64,000 nucleotides of DNA from Accumulibacter sp. (GTDB taxonomy: Bacteria > Pseudomonadota > Gammaproteobacteria > Burkholderiales > Rhodocyclaceae). Each line of letters opens with the position of its first letter. Position 1 is the first letter of the stretch. Positions 53,999 through 63,039 of this stretch are shown here, piece after piece. The notes beneath the pieces were generated by a model, which saw nothing but the letters and a program-made list of their open reading frames with translations, had not been told where the DNA came from and searched no databases. The translations under genes and the position numbers were made by a program. Where the stretch lies: NCBI RefSeq assembly GCF_036625195.1, contig NZ_JAZKUG010000001.1, positions 2,170,001 through 2,234,000 on the forward strand. Direction: 5' to 3'.

Positions 53999-54147
53999 CG
54001 GCGCATTATAGACAACGCAGCACCTGGGTGTCAGCTCCTGTGTGGCGACCGATCACCCGGCTGTCCAAGGCTCGCGCCGCCGCCAAGGCACCCATGCAGT
54101 ACAATGTCGCTTTCGCTGTCGTACCATCATCGAGAAAGGACGTCGCC

Positions 54148-56754
54148 GTGCTGGAAGCCTACCGTGCCCACGTTGCCGAGCGCGCTGCGCTTGGAATTCC
54201 GCCTCTGCCGCTGACCGCCAGACAGACCGAGGAACTCGTCGCTCTGTTGAACGACCCGCCGCCGGGTGAAGAGCAGACACTGCTCGAGCTGATCACCTAC
54301 CGGGTTCCGGCCGGCGTCGACGATGCGGCCAAGGTCAAGGCCGAGTTCCTCGCCCGCGTGGCCAAGGGCGAACAGGCGTGCGCGCTGATCTCGCCACTCA
54401 CGGCGACCGAACTGCTCGGCACGATGCTCGGTGGCTACAACGTCAAGCCGCTGATCGATCTCCTCGCCGGCCCGACGGGCGAGGCGGCTGCAGCTGGGCT
54501 GAAGAAGACCCTGCTCGTCTTCGACTACTTCCACGATGTCAAGGAACTCGCCGACGGTGGCAACGCCCATGCGCGCGCCGTGCTGCAGAGTTGGGCCGAC
54601 GGCGAGTGGTTCACCTCGCGTCCCGAGGTGCCGGCTTCGCAGAAGCTGACCGTTTTCAAGGTCAGCGGCGAGACCAACACCGATGACCTGTCGCCGGCAC
54701 CCGACGCTTGGTCGCGCCCGGACATCCCGCTGCACGCGCTGGCGATGCTGAAGAATCCGCGGCCCGGAATCGAGCCCGACAAGCCCGGCGAGCGCGGCCC
54801 GATCCAGCAGCTCGAGGCGCTCGGCAGGAAGGGCAACCTGATCGCCTACGTCGGCGACGTCGTTGGCACCGGTTCATCGCGCAAGTCGGCGACCAATTCG
54901 GTGCTCTGGTTCACTGGCGAGGACATCCCCTACGTGCCGAACAAGCGCTTCGGCGGCGTCTGCCTGGGGTCGAAAATCGCGCCGATCTTCTTCAACACGA
55001 TGGAAGACGCCGGTGCGCTGCCGGTCGAGATCGACGTCGCACAGATGGAAATGGGCGACGAGATCGAACTGCGCATCGATACCGCCACTTCCAAGGTGAC
55101 GGCGCTGAAGAACGGCGGCGTCATCGCCGAGTCGCAGCTGAAGACGCCGGTGATTCTCGACGAAGTGCGCGCCGGCGGCCGCATTCCGCTGATCATCGGT
55201 CGCGGCCTCACCACCCGGGCACGCGAGGCACTCGGCCTGCCGCCTTCCACCCTGTTCACCCTGCCGCAGAACCCTGCCGACCCGGGCAAGGGCTACTCAC
55301 TGGCGCAGAAGATGGTCGGTCGCGCCTGCGGTCTGCCGGAAGGCAAGGGCATCCTGCCCGGCACCTACTGCGAACCGCGGATGACGACCGTCGGCTCGCA
55401 GGACACCACCGGCCCGATGACGCGCGACGAACTGAAGGACCTCGCCTGCCTCGGCTTCTCGGCCGACATGGTGATGCAGTCCTTCTGCCACACCGCGGCC
55501 TATCCGAAGCTGGTCGACGTGCGCATGCATCGTGAACTGCCCGGCTTCATCAGCACCCGCGGCGGCGTCGCGCTCCGCCCCGGCGACGGCGTCATCCACT
55601 CCTGGCTCAACCGCCTGCTGCTGCCCGATACCGTCGGCACCGGCGGCGACTCGCATACGCGCTTCCCGATCGGTATCTCGTTCCCGGCGGGTTCCGGCCT
55701 CGTCGCCTTCGCCGCCGCCACCGGCGTCATGCCGCTCGACATGCCGGAATCGGTGCTGGTGCGCTTCAAGGGATCGCTCGCCGAAGCCGGCAAGCGCGGC
55801 GTCACCCTGCGTGACCTGGTCAATGCGATTCCCTACTACGCCATCCAGGCCGGTCTGCTGACCGTCGAGAAGAAGGGCAAGAAGAACATCTTCTCGGGCC
55901 GCATCCTCGAAATCGAAGGGCTGCCGGATCTCAAGGTCGAGCAGGCCTTCGAGCTTTCCGATGCGGCGGCCGAACGTTCGGCAGCGGCCTGCGCGGTGGC
56001 GCTGAACAAGGAGCCAATCATCGAGTACATGCGCTCGAACATCACGCTGATGAAGTGGATGATCGCCAACGGCTACCAGGACGCGCGTACGCTCGGCCGC
56101 CGCATCAAGGCCATGGAAGCCTGGATCGCCAACCCCGCGCTGCTCCGGGCCGATGCCGACGCGCAGTACGCGGCGGTGATCGAGATCGACCTCGCCGACG
56201 TGCTCGAACCGCTGGTCGCCTGCCCGAACGATCCGGACGACGTCAAGCTCCTGTCCACCGTCGCCGGCGAGAAGATCGACGAGGTCTTCATCGGCTCGTG
56301 CATGACCAACATCGGCCACTTCCGCGCCGCCGGCAAGGTCCTCGAGGGCAAGACCGACATTCCGACCCGCCTGTGGATCGCGCCGCCGACGAAGATGGAC
56401 GCGATGATCCTCAACGAGGAAGGCTACTACGCGATCCTCGGCAAGTCCGGCGCGCGCATGGAAATGCCCGGCTGCTCGCTGTGCATGGGCAACCAGGCAC
56501 AGATCCGCAAGGGCAGCACGGCGATGTCGACCTCGACGCGCAACTTCCCCAACCGTCTCGGCATCGACACCAACGTCTACCTCGGTTCGGCCGAGCTCGC
56601 CGCCGTCTGCGCGCTGATGGGCCGCATCCCGACCCCGGCCGAGTATCTCGAGCAAGTGCAGGCGGTCAATGCCAAGGCTGCCGACGTCTATCGCTACATG
56701 AACTTCGACCAGATCAAGGAGTTCAGCGAGGTGGCGGATACGGTGGCGGTGTAG
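54148..56754 (+). CDS. acnB: Aconitate hydratase B
   Basis: 868 residues from the GTG at 54148, which follows GAGAAAGGA at seven bases and gives the family start LEAYRAHVAERAALG; E. coli AcnB is 865. The open frame extends 40 codons further upstream. Cluster ligands are the cysteines in GSCMTNIGHF and GCSLCMGNQ. The N-terminal HEAT-like and swivel domains are present. It interconverts citrate and isocitrate and may also hydrate 2-methyl-cis-aconitate from PrpD. Confidence 0.96.
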   Translation: MLEAYRAHVAERAALGIPPLPLTARQTEELVALLNDPPPGEEQTLLELITYRVPAGVDDAAKVKAEFLARVAKGEQACALISPLTATELLGTMLGGYNVKPLIDLLAGPTGEAAAAGLKKTLLVFDYFHDVKELADGGNAHARAVLQSWADGEWFTSRPEVPASQKLTVFKVSGETNTDDLSPAPDAWSRPDIPLHALAMLKNPRPGIEPDKPGERGPIQQLEALGRKGNLIAYVGDVVGTGSSRKSATNSVLWFTGEDIPYVPNKRFGGVCLGSKIAPIFFNTMEDAGALPVEIDVAQMEMGDEIELRIDTATSKVTALKNGGVIAESQLKTPVILDEVRAGGRIPLIIGRGLTTRAREALGLPPSTLFTLPQNPADPGKGYSLAQKMVGRACGLPEGKGILPGTYCEPRMTTVGSQDTTGPMTRDELKDLACLGFSADMVMQSFCHTAAYPKLVDVRMHRELPGFISTRGGVALRPGDGVIHSWLNRLLLPDTVGTGGDSHTRFPIGISFPAGSGLVAFAAATGVMPLDMPESVLVRFKGSLAEAGKRGVTLRDLVNAIPYYAIQAGLLTVEKKGKKNIFSGRILEIEGLPDLKVEQAFELSDAAAERSAAACAVALNKEPIIEYMRSNITLMKWMIANGYQDARTLGRRIKAMEAWIANPALLRADADAQYAAVIEIDLADVLEPLVACPNDPDDVKLLSTVAGEKIDEVFIGSCMTNIGHFRAAGKVLEGKTDIPTRLWIAPPTKMDAMILNEEGYYAILGKSGARMEMPGCSLCMGNQAQIRKGSTAMSTSTRNFPNRLGIDTNVYLGSAELAAVCALMGRIPTPAEYLEQVQAVNAKAADVYRYMNFDQIKEFSEVADTVAV

Positions 56755-56780
56755 GCCGCACGCGGTTTTTCAATCAGGGA

Positions 56781-56806
56781 AACGGCGCCTCGCGGGGCGC
56801 CGTTTT
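56781..56806 (+). terminator. Terminator of acnB
   Basis: ACGGCGCC and GGCGCCGT form an 8-bp stem with a 6-base loop, followed by TTTT, 27 bases after the acnB stop. Confidence 0.75.
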
Positions 56807-57218
56807 GCTTGGCACAGTGCTCGAGGGCCAGAGTAACCCCGGAGTTCGAGCTCGATCAACGGATTGCGTGGTACACGAGCGCTTCCGCAGTCACTCGACA
56901 CGGGCGTACATGCCAGCAGCCCGCACACCGCGAGGAGACAGGCGTCTTGCGGGCTGCTGGGATGAGCGGGAGGCTGGTTCTGCGGGGTGCTGGGGAAATC
57001 CGGGCCGGCATTCCCGGTTGACGAAGGGCGACTTGGGCGGAGATACTCGCAGAATGATGATTGGAACTCCAATCCTTCCCGAGTGGCGAGTTTCCTCATG
57101 CATCATTCGGCAGAAAGTGCTGACTACCCGCTTGATGGTCGCCAGTCTGTCGGAGCCGCGCGGCCAACGCCACCGCTTCACCTTCGTTCAGCTACCCAAT
57201 CTTCAATCCCGAATCGGT
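56807..57218. other. Long intergenic region upstream of the sigma-factor gene
   Basis: About 410 bases with no supported gene between the acnB terminator and the sigma gene start. It contains the perfect long hairpin at 56913-56960; the remainder shows nothing recognised. Confidence 0.5.
56913..56960. repeat. 12-bp perfect inverted repeat (long hairpin)
   Basis: CCAGCAGCCCGC (56913-56924) and GCGGGCTGCTGG (56949-56960) pair perfectly around a 24-base loop that contains a smaller AGAC/GTCT pairing. There is no T run, so it is not a simple terminator. It could be part of a structured RNA or a protein site upstream of the sigma gene. Confidence 0.55.
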
Positions 57219-57851
57219 ATGGATGCTCACTCTTTCGTGCAGGCAGCTCAGGCAGGCGGCAGCGCTCTCGAAGCTGTCATGCGAACTCTCATCCGGGACG
57301 AGTCTCGCCGCACGTACCGACTTTGTAACCGCGATCTCTATCGGCTGAATGTCGCCGATTCCGACGTCGAAGACTGCGTGCAGGAAACGTTCCTCAAGGT
57401 CTGGCGCAATGCCCGCAGCTTTCGCGGCGAATCAAAACTCCTGACATGGATCGAGTCGATCCGTCGAAACACTGTGAGGGATTTTTCTGAGCGATGCCTT
57501 CGGCGCAACGAAGCTGCGCTCGAGGACGAAGATGGCATGATCATGCCCGATGCTGAAAGCAAGCTGCAGGAAGCCGCACACCACTCGGTTGATCGGCCCG
57601 ACCTTTGTCTCGAACGAGCCGAAGTGCGGGACTGCCTCGCCAGGCGCATGGAGGTGTTTTCCCGAGATTACCCGACGGACGTTACTTATCTGGTATGGAT
57701 CGTCATCGACGGTATCAGCAATGAAGAACTCCACAAGCATCGCGGGGGAACTGAGGGAGCAACACGTGAGTACAAGAGTCAGTTGATGAAAAAAGCCCGG
57801 AAAATCTTTGCTGAGTGCTACCTTTTGGCACGGGGAACGTCACGTGGGTGA
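57219..57851 (+). CDS. Sigma-70 family RNA polymerase sigma factor (ECF-like)
   Basis: 210 residues from ATG 57219 (earlier in-frame starts exist in the leader). Region 2 is clear: DSDVEDCVQETFLKVWRNAR, then SFRGESKLLTWIESIRRNTV. A linker of about 50 residues leads to a helical C-terminus (TYLVWIVIDGISNEELHKHR) at the place of region 4, but the helix-turn-helix is degenerate. It overlaps the next gene by eight bases, the layout of a sigma/anti-sigma pair. Confidence 0.75.
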   Translation: MDAHSFVQAAQAGGSALEAVMRTLIRDESRRTYRLCNRDLYRLNVADSDVEDCVQETFLKVWRNARSFRGESKLLTWIESIRRNTVRDFSERCLRRNEAALEDEDGMIMPDAESKLQEAAHHSVDRPDLCLERAEVRDCLARRMEVFSRDYPTDVTYLVWIVIDGISNEELHKHRGGTEGATREYKSQLMKKARKIFAECYLLARGTSRG

Positions 57852-58500
57852 GCTGACCCCGCGACAACTCGACGCCGACGAGAAACAGGCACGCGCCTGG
57901 TTTGATGTGCTGGCGGGGCGACGGCCCGGCGGGTCTCCCGTTCCGGACGCAGCGTTCGCCGAACTCCTGCGAAAGGCCATCATGGCAAACCCGCCACCGG
58001 CTGGCGAGATGCAGATCTCGGTGATCGAGATGGAAAAGCGGATAGGTGACGCCGCTGCCAAGGAAGGACTGCTTTCCATGGAAAAACCCCGACTGTCGCT
58101 TCACCCGAAAGCAGCCACTCCGAGCTGGCTCACGGGCTTCTGGACGACGCTAACAGGCGCGCCCGTTCGCTCCGTCACCGCAGCCGCGCTCGTCGTCGTG
58201 GGAGTTTTCCTTGTTGTGCAGCAATCGTCGCATGTCGAACCTGACGCGATGCCCATCTCTCGCGGGGCCCAGATACAGGCGGCTGAAGCTCCGGGAGATC
58301 CGCAGCGGGCTGCCAGTGCGCTGGTTGCCGAACTCAAGCAGGAGGGTTTCGTGGCCCGGCTGGAAAAAGAACAGCAGCAGGTCATCATCCTTGTTGAGCT
58401 ACCAAAGTCTCCCACACCAGCCCAGAAATCCGCTCTGGCGCGCGCGAAGACCACAGCGCTGCTGTTCTCCCCTGGTCTGACAATAAGGGAAACCGAGTGA
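57844..58500 (+). CDS. Single-pass membrane protein, putative anti-sigma factor
   Basis: 218 residues from GTG 57844, inside the end of the sigma gene. The N-terminal 110 residues are soluble and would be cytoplasmic; one transmembrane helix follows (SVTAAALVVVGVFLVVQQ, about 122-139); the last 70 residues would be periplasmic and end with a compact alpha/beta segment (EEG-like QEGFVARLEKEQQQVIILVE). No zinc-finger motif of classic anti-sigma factors is seen. The role is inferred from position and topology only. Confidence 0.6.
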   Translation: MGELTPRQLDADEKQARAWFDVLAGRRPGGSPVPDAAFAELLRKAIMANPPPAGEMQISVIEMEKRIGDAAAKEGLLSMEKPRLSLHPKAATPSWLTGFWTTLTGAPVRSVTAAALVVVGVFLVVQQSSHVEPDAMPISRGAQIQAAEAPGDPQRAASALVAELKQEGFVARLEKEQQQVIILVELPKSPTPAQKSALARAKTTALLFSPGLTIRETE

Positions 58501-58815
58501 GATCTGCTGTCTTCCTGCGGAAAATCTGACAATCCGGGTGCAACTGCGTCTAACTGCGTCTAACGGTCATTGCAGTTGCGGCCGCCCCGGATGATGAAAG
58601 AAGATGCGGGTTGGGAGGCGCCGTGTAGAGGTCGCGCAATATTTTGGCGGTCCAACCCCGCAAGCTAACGTGACCCGCTGAACCGACTCGTACCCCGGAT
58701 TGCTGCCATCGAGCGCACACATTAAAAGGGCCGCTGGCGACCTGTCGCCTTCAGGCAACTTCGGTTCTGGCACCCGCCGCCTCCCACGTTCGAGTTTATG
58801 AGGAAAGGAGACAGA
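58501..58815 (+). ncRNA. Left non-coding end of the IS110 element, possible bridge RNA
   Basis: The 315 bases between the membrane-protein stop and the transposase start have no gene. Elements of the IS110 group encode a structured bridge RNA in this left end that pairs with target and donor DNA. A tandem AACTGCGTCT-AACTGCGTCT lies near 58543-58562 and may mark the boundary. The RNA itself is inferred from the family, not folded here. Confidence 0.4.
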
Positions 58816-60110
58816 ATGGAACTGGTTCCGATCCACAAACGAGTGATTGGCCTGGACGTTCACCAGGCACAGATCACGGCCTGTGCGATCATCGAAGAAG
58901 CGAGCGGCGAGACACGAATCGAGCAGCGGCAGTTTGGCGCGTTCAAACGGGACCGGCGGGAGCTGGGGTTCTGGGCGGCGGCGCTTGATCCGGACGAAGT
59001 CGTCATGGAAAGCACGGGTATCTACTGGAAGAGTCCGTATGCGGCGCTCGAGGCGGTCGGTATCCGGGCGACGGTGGTCAATGCCCGGCACGTCAAGCAG
59101 GTGCCGGGCCGCAAGACGGATATCGGCGATGCGCAATGGCTGGCCACGCTGGCGCGAGCCGGTCTTCTGCGCGGGTCTTTCGTGCCGCCGGCCAAGCTGC
59201 GCGAACTGCGTTTGATCGCCCGGCAACGGCAGAAGCTGGTCGGGCTGCTGTCGTCGGAGAAGAACCGCCTGCACAAAGTGCTGACCGATGCCGGCATCCG
59301 GCTGGGTGTGGTGGTCAGTGACATGCATGGTCAGTCGGCACGGGCGATGATCAAGGGGATTCTCAAGGGGCAGGCGCCGAACGAGGTCCTGGCACTCGCC
59401 AGCCGGCGCCTCAAGGCCAGCCGTGAGGAGTTGCACGATGCCCTGCAGGGCGAATTGACCGCGAGTCACGTGTTCGTTCTGGACGAGCTGTTGCGGCATA
59501 TCGAGGAACTCGAAGCGCGCATCGCCCGATTTGACGCCCGTCTACTCGACGAGTTGGCGAGCGAGCACAACGCGCTGGCCCTGTTGCAAACCCTGCCGGG
59601 TGTCGACACCGTCGGTGCCGCCATGCTGCTCGTCGAGATCGGCAGCGACATGAGCGTCTTCGGCAGTCCCGACCGTCTGGCTTCCTGGGTGGGCATCTGT
59701 CCGGGCAACAACGAGTCCGCCGGAAAGCGCAAGTCCGGACGCGTTCGCAAGGGCAATCCCTACGTCCGACGACTCCTGTGTGAGTTCGCTCACGCCGCCA
59801 GCCGCACCAAGTCAGCGTTCCACGCCAAGTTCCAATCGCTGATCGTTCGTCGTGGCCACAAGCGCGCCATCGTCGCGCTCGCCCACAAGATGTTGCGCAC
59901 CATCTTCTTCATGCTCAAGCGCGGCGACTATTACCGGGATTCCGCCACCAACTATGAGCAGCTCTGTGTGCAGCGCAACGCCTCTCGCTGGATCAAGGCT
60001 CTGACTCGCTTCGGCTTCATCCCCGCAGCCGCCTGATTCACGACAACCGATCACCATGACCCAGCGCGGTCTGTATGCGCACGCTTGGAGACTGGCTTCT
60101 TTCACATTAA
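58560..60110 (+). mobile_element. IS110-family insertion sequence (ends approximate)
   Basis: One transposase gene with about 250 bases of non-coding DNA on its left and about 75 on its right. No terminal inverted repeats are seen, as usual for IS110, so the ends are estimates. Base composition becomes more AT-rich just to the right. Confidence 0.65.
58816..60036 (+). CDS. IS110-family transposase (DEDD recombinase)
   Basis: 406 residues from ATG 58816 with AAGGAG upstream. The RuvC-like domain has the acidic residues Asp14 (VIGLDVHQ), Glu65 (VVMESTGIYW), Asp102 and Asp105 (KTDIGDAQWLA). A coiled-coil middle is followed by the Tnp domain: LLQTLPGVDTVGAAMLL and GICPGNNESAGKRKSGRVRK, which holds the catalytic serine. 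It appears intact. Confidence 0.93.
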   Translation: MELVPIHKRVIGLDVHQAQITACAIIEEASGETRIEQRQFGAFKRDRRELGFWAAALDPDEVVMESTGIYWKSPYAALEAVGIRATVVNARHVKQVPGRKTDIGDAQWLATLARAGLLRGSFVPPAKLRELRLIARQRQKLVGLLSSEKNRLHKVLTDAGIRLGVVVSDMHGQSARAMIKGILKGQAPNEVLALASRRLKASREELHDALQGELTASHVFVLDELLRHIEELEARIARFDARLLDELASEHNALALLQTLPGVDTVGAAMLLVEIGSDMSVFGSPDRLASWVGICPGNNESAGKRKSGRVRKGNPYVRRLLCEFAHAASRTKSAFHAKFQSLIVRRGHKRAIVALAHKMLRTIFFMLKRGDYYRDSATNYEQLCVQRNASRWIKALTRFGFIPAAA

Positions 60111-60317
60111 ACTGACCTGCTTCATCGCGCTACCCGGAGTGAGCTGAGATGTCTAGGTTATACCGTATGGAGATACGGCGATTAAATCAGTGGCTCCATA
60201 AGTGATTATTCCTATACTCAAACTTGCGAGGATTGGCCTTCGGGGCGGTGAAGGAAAGTTCATGGCGGCATAATACACGAAACACATCGGCGCGAAAAAG
60301 AAATGCACAGAATTAGT

Positions 60318-61199
60318 TTAATAGTATGGGCGCGGGCAAACCACTTCGGCGTCTGACATATATCTTACTATTCTACCTTTATCTACAATTGCATAGTAAT
60401 GCCTAGGCTCATATCCAAAAAATATACGTGCAGATAATTTTCTACCAACAATCTCATGGTTATCAAGATCTTGCTGGCTTTGAACATTCTTAGCTACATA
60501 AGCACACATAAGTTCGTGCCATGTTGGATCCTTTTTGCCCAGATAGGAAAGGTAAAATTGCTCTCTTCTAGCTATGCTTTCCTTTTCGCGAGCCGATAAT
60601 TTGGTGTCTGCTGGCCGTTCATGTTCAAGTAAACCAGGAAATGGCTCTAATCCAAGCCATGTCATCCAAAAAATATAATCATCTCTTGCCGCATCATGAA
60701 CAAGGCTTGCAAGTTGGTCAACACTGTAGAAAGAAGGAACTCTCATCTCATTATATTTTGGGCCGCGCGATACTTGCGTAAAAAAATACAAATAAAACCC
60801 CTTGAGCTCGTCATCCGTGTATGTATTGGCGCGTGTCCCTCGAGGATTGTCTTTCAGAATCTTTGCGATATCATAGTACTGTTCCCGCACTAGCTTGCTA
60901 TTATTTCCATCAAGAAGGCTATATTGGTTACCAACTAGGTTTCGTGCATAAACGACGAAATCCGTGCCTTTTGAATTTACATGCATTGCTTGAAACACAG
61001 AGTTGGTCACTACACTCTGACCATTGACAAGCCCTGGATTGCGGGCAGACTCTACCGCATTAAATCCTGCCATAAAAATTTTATCGAACGGGTTGTCATG
61101 CCCTGTTGGGTCATTAACAACAGAACTACATCTTGCAACCAACGCCAGTGTTCCAGCAACTAAAATCGCTGCCTTACCCCATCTTTGGACCAATGCCAT
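60318..61199 (-). CDS. Exported protein of unknown function
   Basis: 293 residues with ribosome site TAGGAG seven bases before the ATG. The N-terminus (AAILVAGTLALVARCSS) is a signal peptide ending in a lipobox-like VARC; arginine before cysteine is unusual, so lipidation is uncertain. The mature part is mostly helical with many Tyr and charged residues (YYDIAKILKDN, FYLYFFTQVSRGPKYNE). No family recognised. AT-richer than the core genes. Last gene of the minus-strand cluster. Confidence 0.65.
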   Translation of the reverse strand: MALVQRWGKAAILVAGTLALVARCSSVVNDPTGHDNPFDKIFMAGFNAVESARNPGLVNGQSVVTNSVFQAMHVNSKGTDFVVYARNLVGNQYSLLDGNNSKLVREQYYDIAKILKDNPRGTRANTYTDDELKGFYLYFFTQVSRGPKYNEMRVPSFYSVDQLASLVHDAARDDYIFWMTWLGLEPFPGLLEHERPADTKLSAREKESIARREQFYLSYLGKKDPTWHELMCAYVAKNVQSQQDLDNHEIVGRKLSARIFFGYEPRHYYAIVDKGRIVRYMSDAEVVCPRPYY

Positions 61200-61389
61200 T
61201 TTTTCTCTCCTAAGGTTTCACCCGCCCTTGACAGCGCCCTCAACGCTGGCGATGTCTCTTCTCTAGGTCGGAGGCGGATTCCATGTGGCCTAGGCAGGTA
61301 TGGACCGTTTCCACACCAAACGAACCCCGACATACTCGAAGCGGCAAGAAGCAGATCGCAATCCCACTTTATCTCCGTCCGCCAGCAGA

Positions 61390-62103
61390 TTAGAGCTTCC
61401 TGCAAACTCCTGTCTCAACATCAAATACGGGAGACTTATCATCTTCCTTCTCGATTGGATGCATAATTGTCAGCGTATTGCTATAAGGTGTATAGAAGGC
61501 TTGACACCAGAAGAAGGTTCTATTGGCGGAAACATCTTGTTTCGCAACGGTCTGCATGCAGTAGAAATCAGGGCTTCCGGCAGCAAAGTTTGACTCCAGG
61601 CGCTGATTTGGGAAATACTTCGCGGTGAACTCGCGATCGCGGCTCAAGAGAAATCCCGCTTGCCCAAGCTCCGGCTTAAAGATCCGAAGAAAAACGGTCT
61701 CATCCGGTTGGTCTTTCTTCCTTAAGTTCAGTCTGCGGTAATCAATGCTCCACAGATCACCCGTGTCGCCCCTAGCATGTGCGAGTTTACATTCGAATTC
61801 GCCTTCGGCGACTGTGATTTTTGATGAGAAAGAGGGGCCTTCATTCCAGTATGTTAAAAAATTCGATGAATAACCACCCCGGTTCCAGAAAAGAGCTTCC
61901 ATTAGGTTGTTGCTTGGTCGTTCGATGGTTGGACCATTAATCCACCCAAAAGGCAAAGTCAAGACCATAAAGCAGCTCAAAGAAAACGTGAGCAACCAGA
62001 AGATACGTTTTCCGGTCTGAGATAGAGTTCGCGCAACCATCATTCTTGAGACTTGCATTTTGGCATCCTTCATTGTCGTCGTATGGTAAAATCTTCCTGG
62101 CAT
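61390..62103 (-). CDS. Membrane-anchored protein of unknown function
   Basis: 237 residues from ATG 62103, whose first base is the last base of the preceding small gene's stop (TAATG), supporting this start; ATG 62073 (MKDAKMQVSR) is an alternative. One transmembrane helix (IFWLLTFSLSCFMVLTLPFG, about 34-53) anchors a C-terminal domain of about 180 residues with several cysteines (EFECKLAHA, DFYCMQTVA, FFWCQAFYT). No family recognised. AT-rich. Confidence 0.65.
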   Translation of the reverse strand: MPGRFYHTTTMKDAKMQVSRMMVARTLSQTGKRIFWLLTFSLSCFMVLTLPFGWINGPTIERPSNNLMEALFWNRGGYSSNFLTYWNEGPSFSSKITVAEGEFECKLAHARGDTGDLWSIDYRRLNLRKKDQPDETVFLRIFKPELGQAGFLLSRDREFTAKYFPNQRLESNFAAGSPDFYCMQTVAKQDVSANRTFFWCQAFYTPYSNTLTIMHPIEKEDDKSPVFDVETGVCRKL

Positions 62104-62276
62104 TAACAGATCAGTAGATTGCCCATGTTCCGCTGGTCGGCTCGCTCACCAGTTAGTCGTTGGCTAAATACCAACCGTTTTGTAGAAGCTGCAGGTTTCA
62201 TAGCCTTGGCCGAGCCTGTTCCAGCAGGATCTGCGCCTCTCTTGAATGGACCAACGAGTTTCCATGCGATACTCAT
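62103..62276 (-). CDS. Small basic protein, 57 residues
   Basis: ATG at 62276 follows AAGGAG at six bases, a near-perfect ribosome site. The protein starts MSIAWKLVGPFKRGADPAGT and ends NMGNLLIC; it is rich in Lys, Arg, Ala and Ser and has no membrane helix. Its stop overlaps the start of the 237-residue gene as TAATG. Good ribosome site plus coupling argue that it is real although short. Function unknown. Confidence 0.6.
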   Translation of the reverse strand: MSIAWKLVGPFKRGADPAGTGSAKAMKPAASTKRLVFSQRLTGERADQRNMGNLLIC

Positions 62277-62288
62277 TTCCTACTCCTT

Positions 62289-62465
62289 CTAAGCGTTTTT
62301 TCTCACGTCTGATGCGGGGATGACCCAGCAGAGAGCCGTCTCTTGGGCGATGAATTTGGGCTCGACGACCATTTGCTCCCTTGTCGCAGCCAGCCTGTGA
62401 GACGCTCTGAGGGTGGCGAAGTCCTTACTGTTGGATGAGCGCAGGAGTTGGTCAAGAAACGTCAC
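62289..62465 (-). CDS. Small protein, 58 residues
   Basis: GTG at 62465 overlaps the stop of the four-helix membrane protein (GTGA). The product begins with TFLDQLLRSSNSKDFATLRA and ends ASDVRKNA; it looks soluble and helical. Its TAG is 12 bases before the next small gene's ATG, with that gene's ribosome site in between. It fits a chain of overlapping genes but lacks its own strong ribosome site. Confidence 0.5.
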   Translation of the reverse strand: MTFLDQLLRSSNSKDFATLRASHRLAATREQMVVEPKFIAQETALCWVIPASDVRKNA

Positions 62466-62920
62466 GCTTTCTTTGAAGAAAAATACTCGTTCCTGGCACG
62501 AGCGTAGCGATCCCGGTCAATGAGCGCGAGAACAATTGAAGCAAGACATATGAGAAATGTGGTCTTGTAAAAGTAGTGCTTTGCGATTTGAGTTGGGTCG
62601 TGACCGACCTCGCCAACAAGCATTACAAGAGTCCCCACCATGCCCGCCGTCAAACAAGGAAATACGTAAACTTCAAGCTTGAGGCGAATGGCAGCGAAAC
62701 CCTCCACGCAAAGGGTGCCACCAACCCAGACAAACATAGCAGTCGTGCCCAAATGTAAACACCCGTAGAAGAGAATTTCATACCATTGCTGACCCGGACT
62801 CATCCGCTGAAATGAAGGCGTATCGTAATATGCTAGAAGCGCCACAGCGCAAATATACAGGCCAACGATAATCCACAAACACCCAGCCACTCCAGTTAGA
62901 CCCGCTTGTCTCCACTTCAT
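62462..62920 (-). CDS. Four-helix membrane protein of unknown function
   Basis: 152 residues from the ATG at 62920, because AAGGAGG lies nine bases upstream; the ATG at 62929 touches that site and is too close. Four hydrophobic segments are visible: GLTGVAGCLWIIVGLYICAV, GTTAMFVWVGGTLCVEGFAA, VYVFPCLTAGMVGTLVMLVG and TTFLICLASIVLALI. No family recognised. It is the first of four overlapping or closely spaced genes. Confidence 0.65.
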   Translation of the reverse strand: MKWRQAGLTGVAGCLWIIVGLYICAVALLAYYDTPSFQRMSPGQQWYEILFYGCLHLGTTAMFVWVGGTLCVEGFAAIRLKLEVYVFPCLTAGMVGTLVMLVGEVGHDPTQIAKHYFYKTTFLICLASIVLALIDRDRYARARNEYFSSKKA

Positions 62921-63039
62921 AGAAAGCATCCTCCTTGTAATCCGAACGCCGGATCGGCACTCTTCAGTACATTATCAATACCAAGTCTTTGCAGGCTCAA
63001 TCGCTCGAAGCTCTCAACCAGGCAGGGCTTCTCCGCCAC

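Noticed and set aside
55297..56655. A 452-codon minus-strand frame opposite acnB
   Set aside because: It is antisense to a well-conserved aconitase and its translation is His/Asp/Arg-rich noise typical of GC-rich shadows.
56781..56806. Attenuator for the sigma-factor gene
   Set aside because: The hairpin is 27 bases after acnB and more than 400 bases before the sigma gene, so it is best explained as the acnB terminator.
61160..61405. An 81-codon minus-strand frame between the 237- and 293-residue genes
   Set aside because: It starts with TTG at poor spacing to any ribosome site and overlaps the start of the next gene out of frame, so it is less credible than the two small genes upstream.
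62126..62290. A plus-strand frame of about 54 codons starting MFRWSARSPV
   Set aside because: It has no ribosome site and lies opposite the minus-strand small gene, which has a strong site and coupling.
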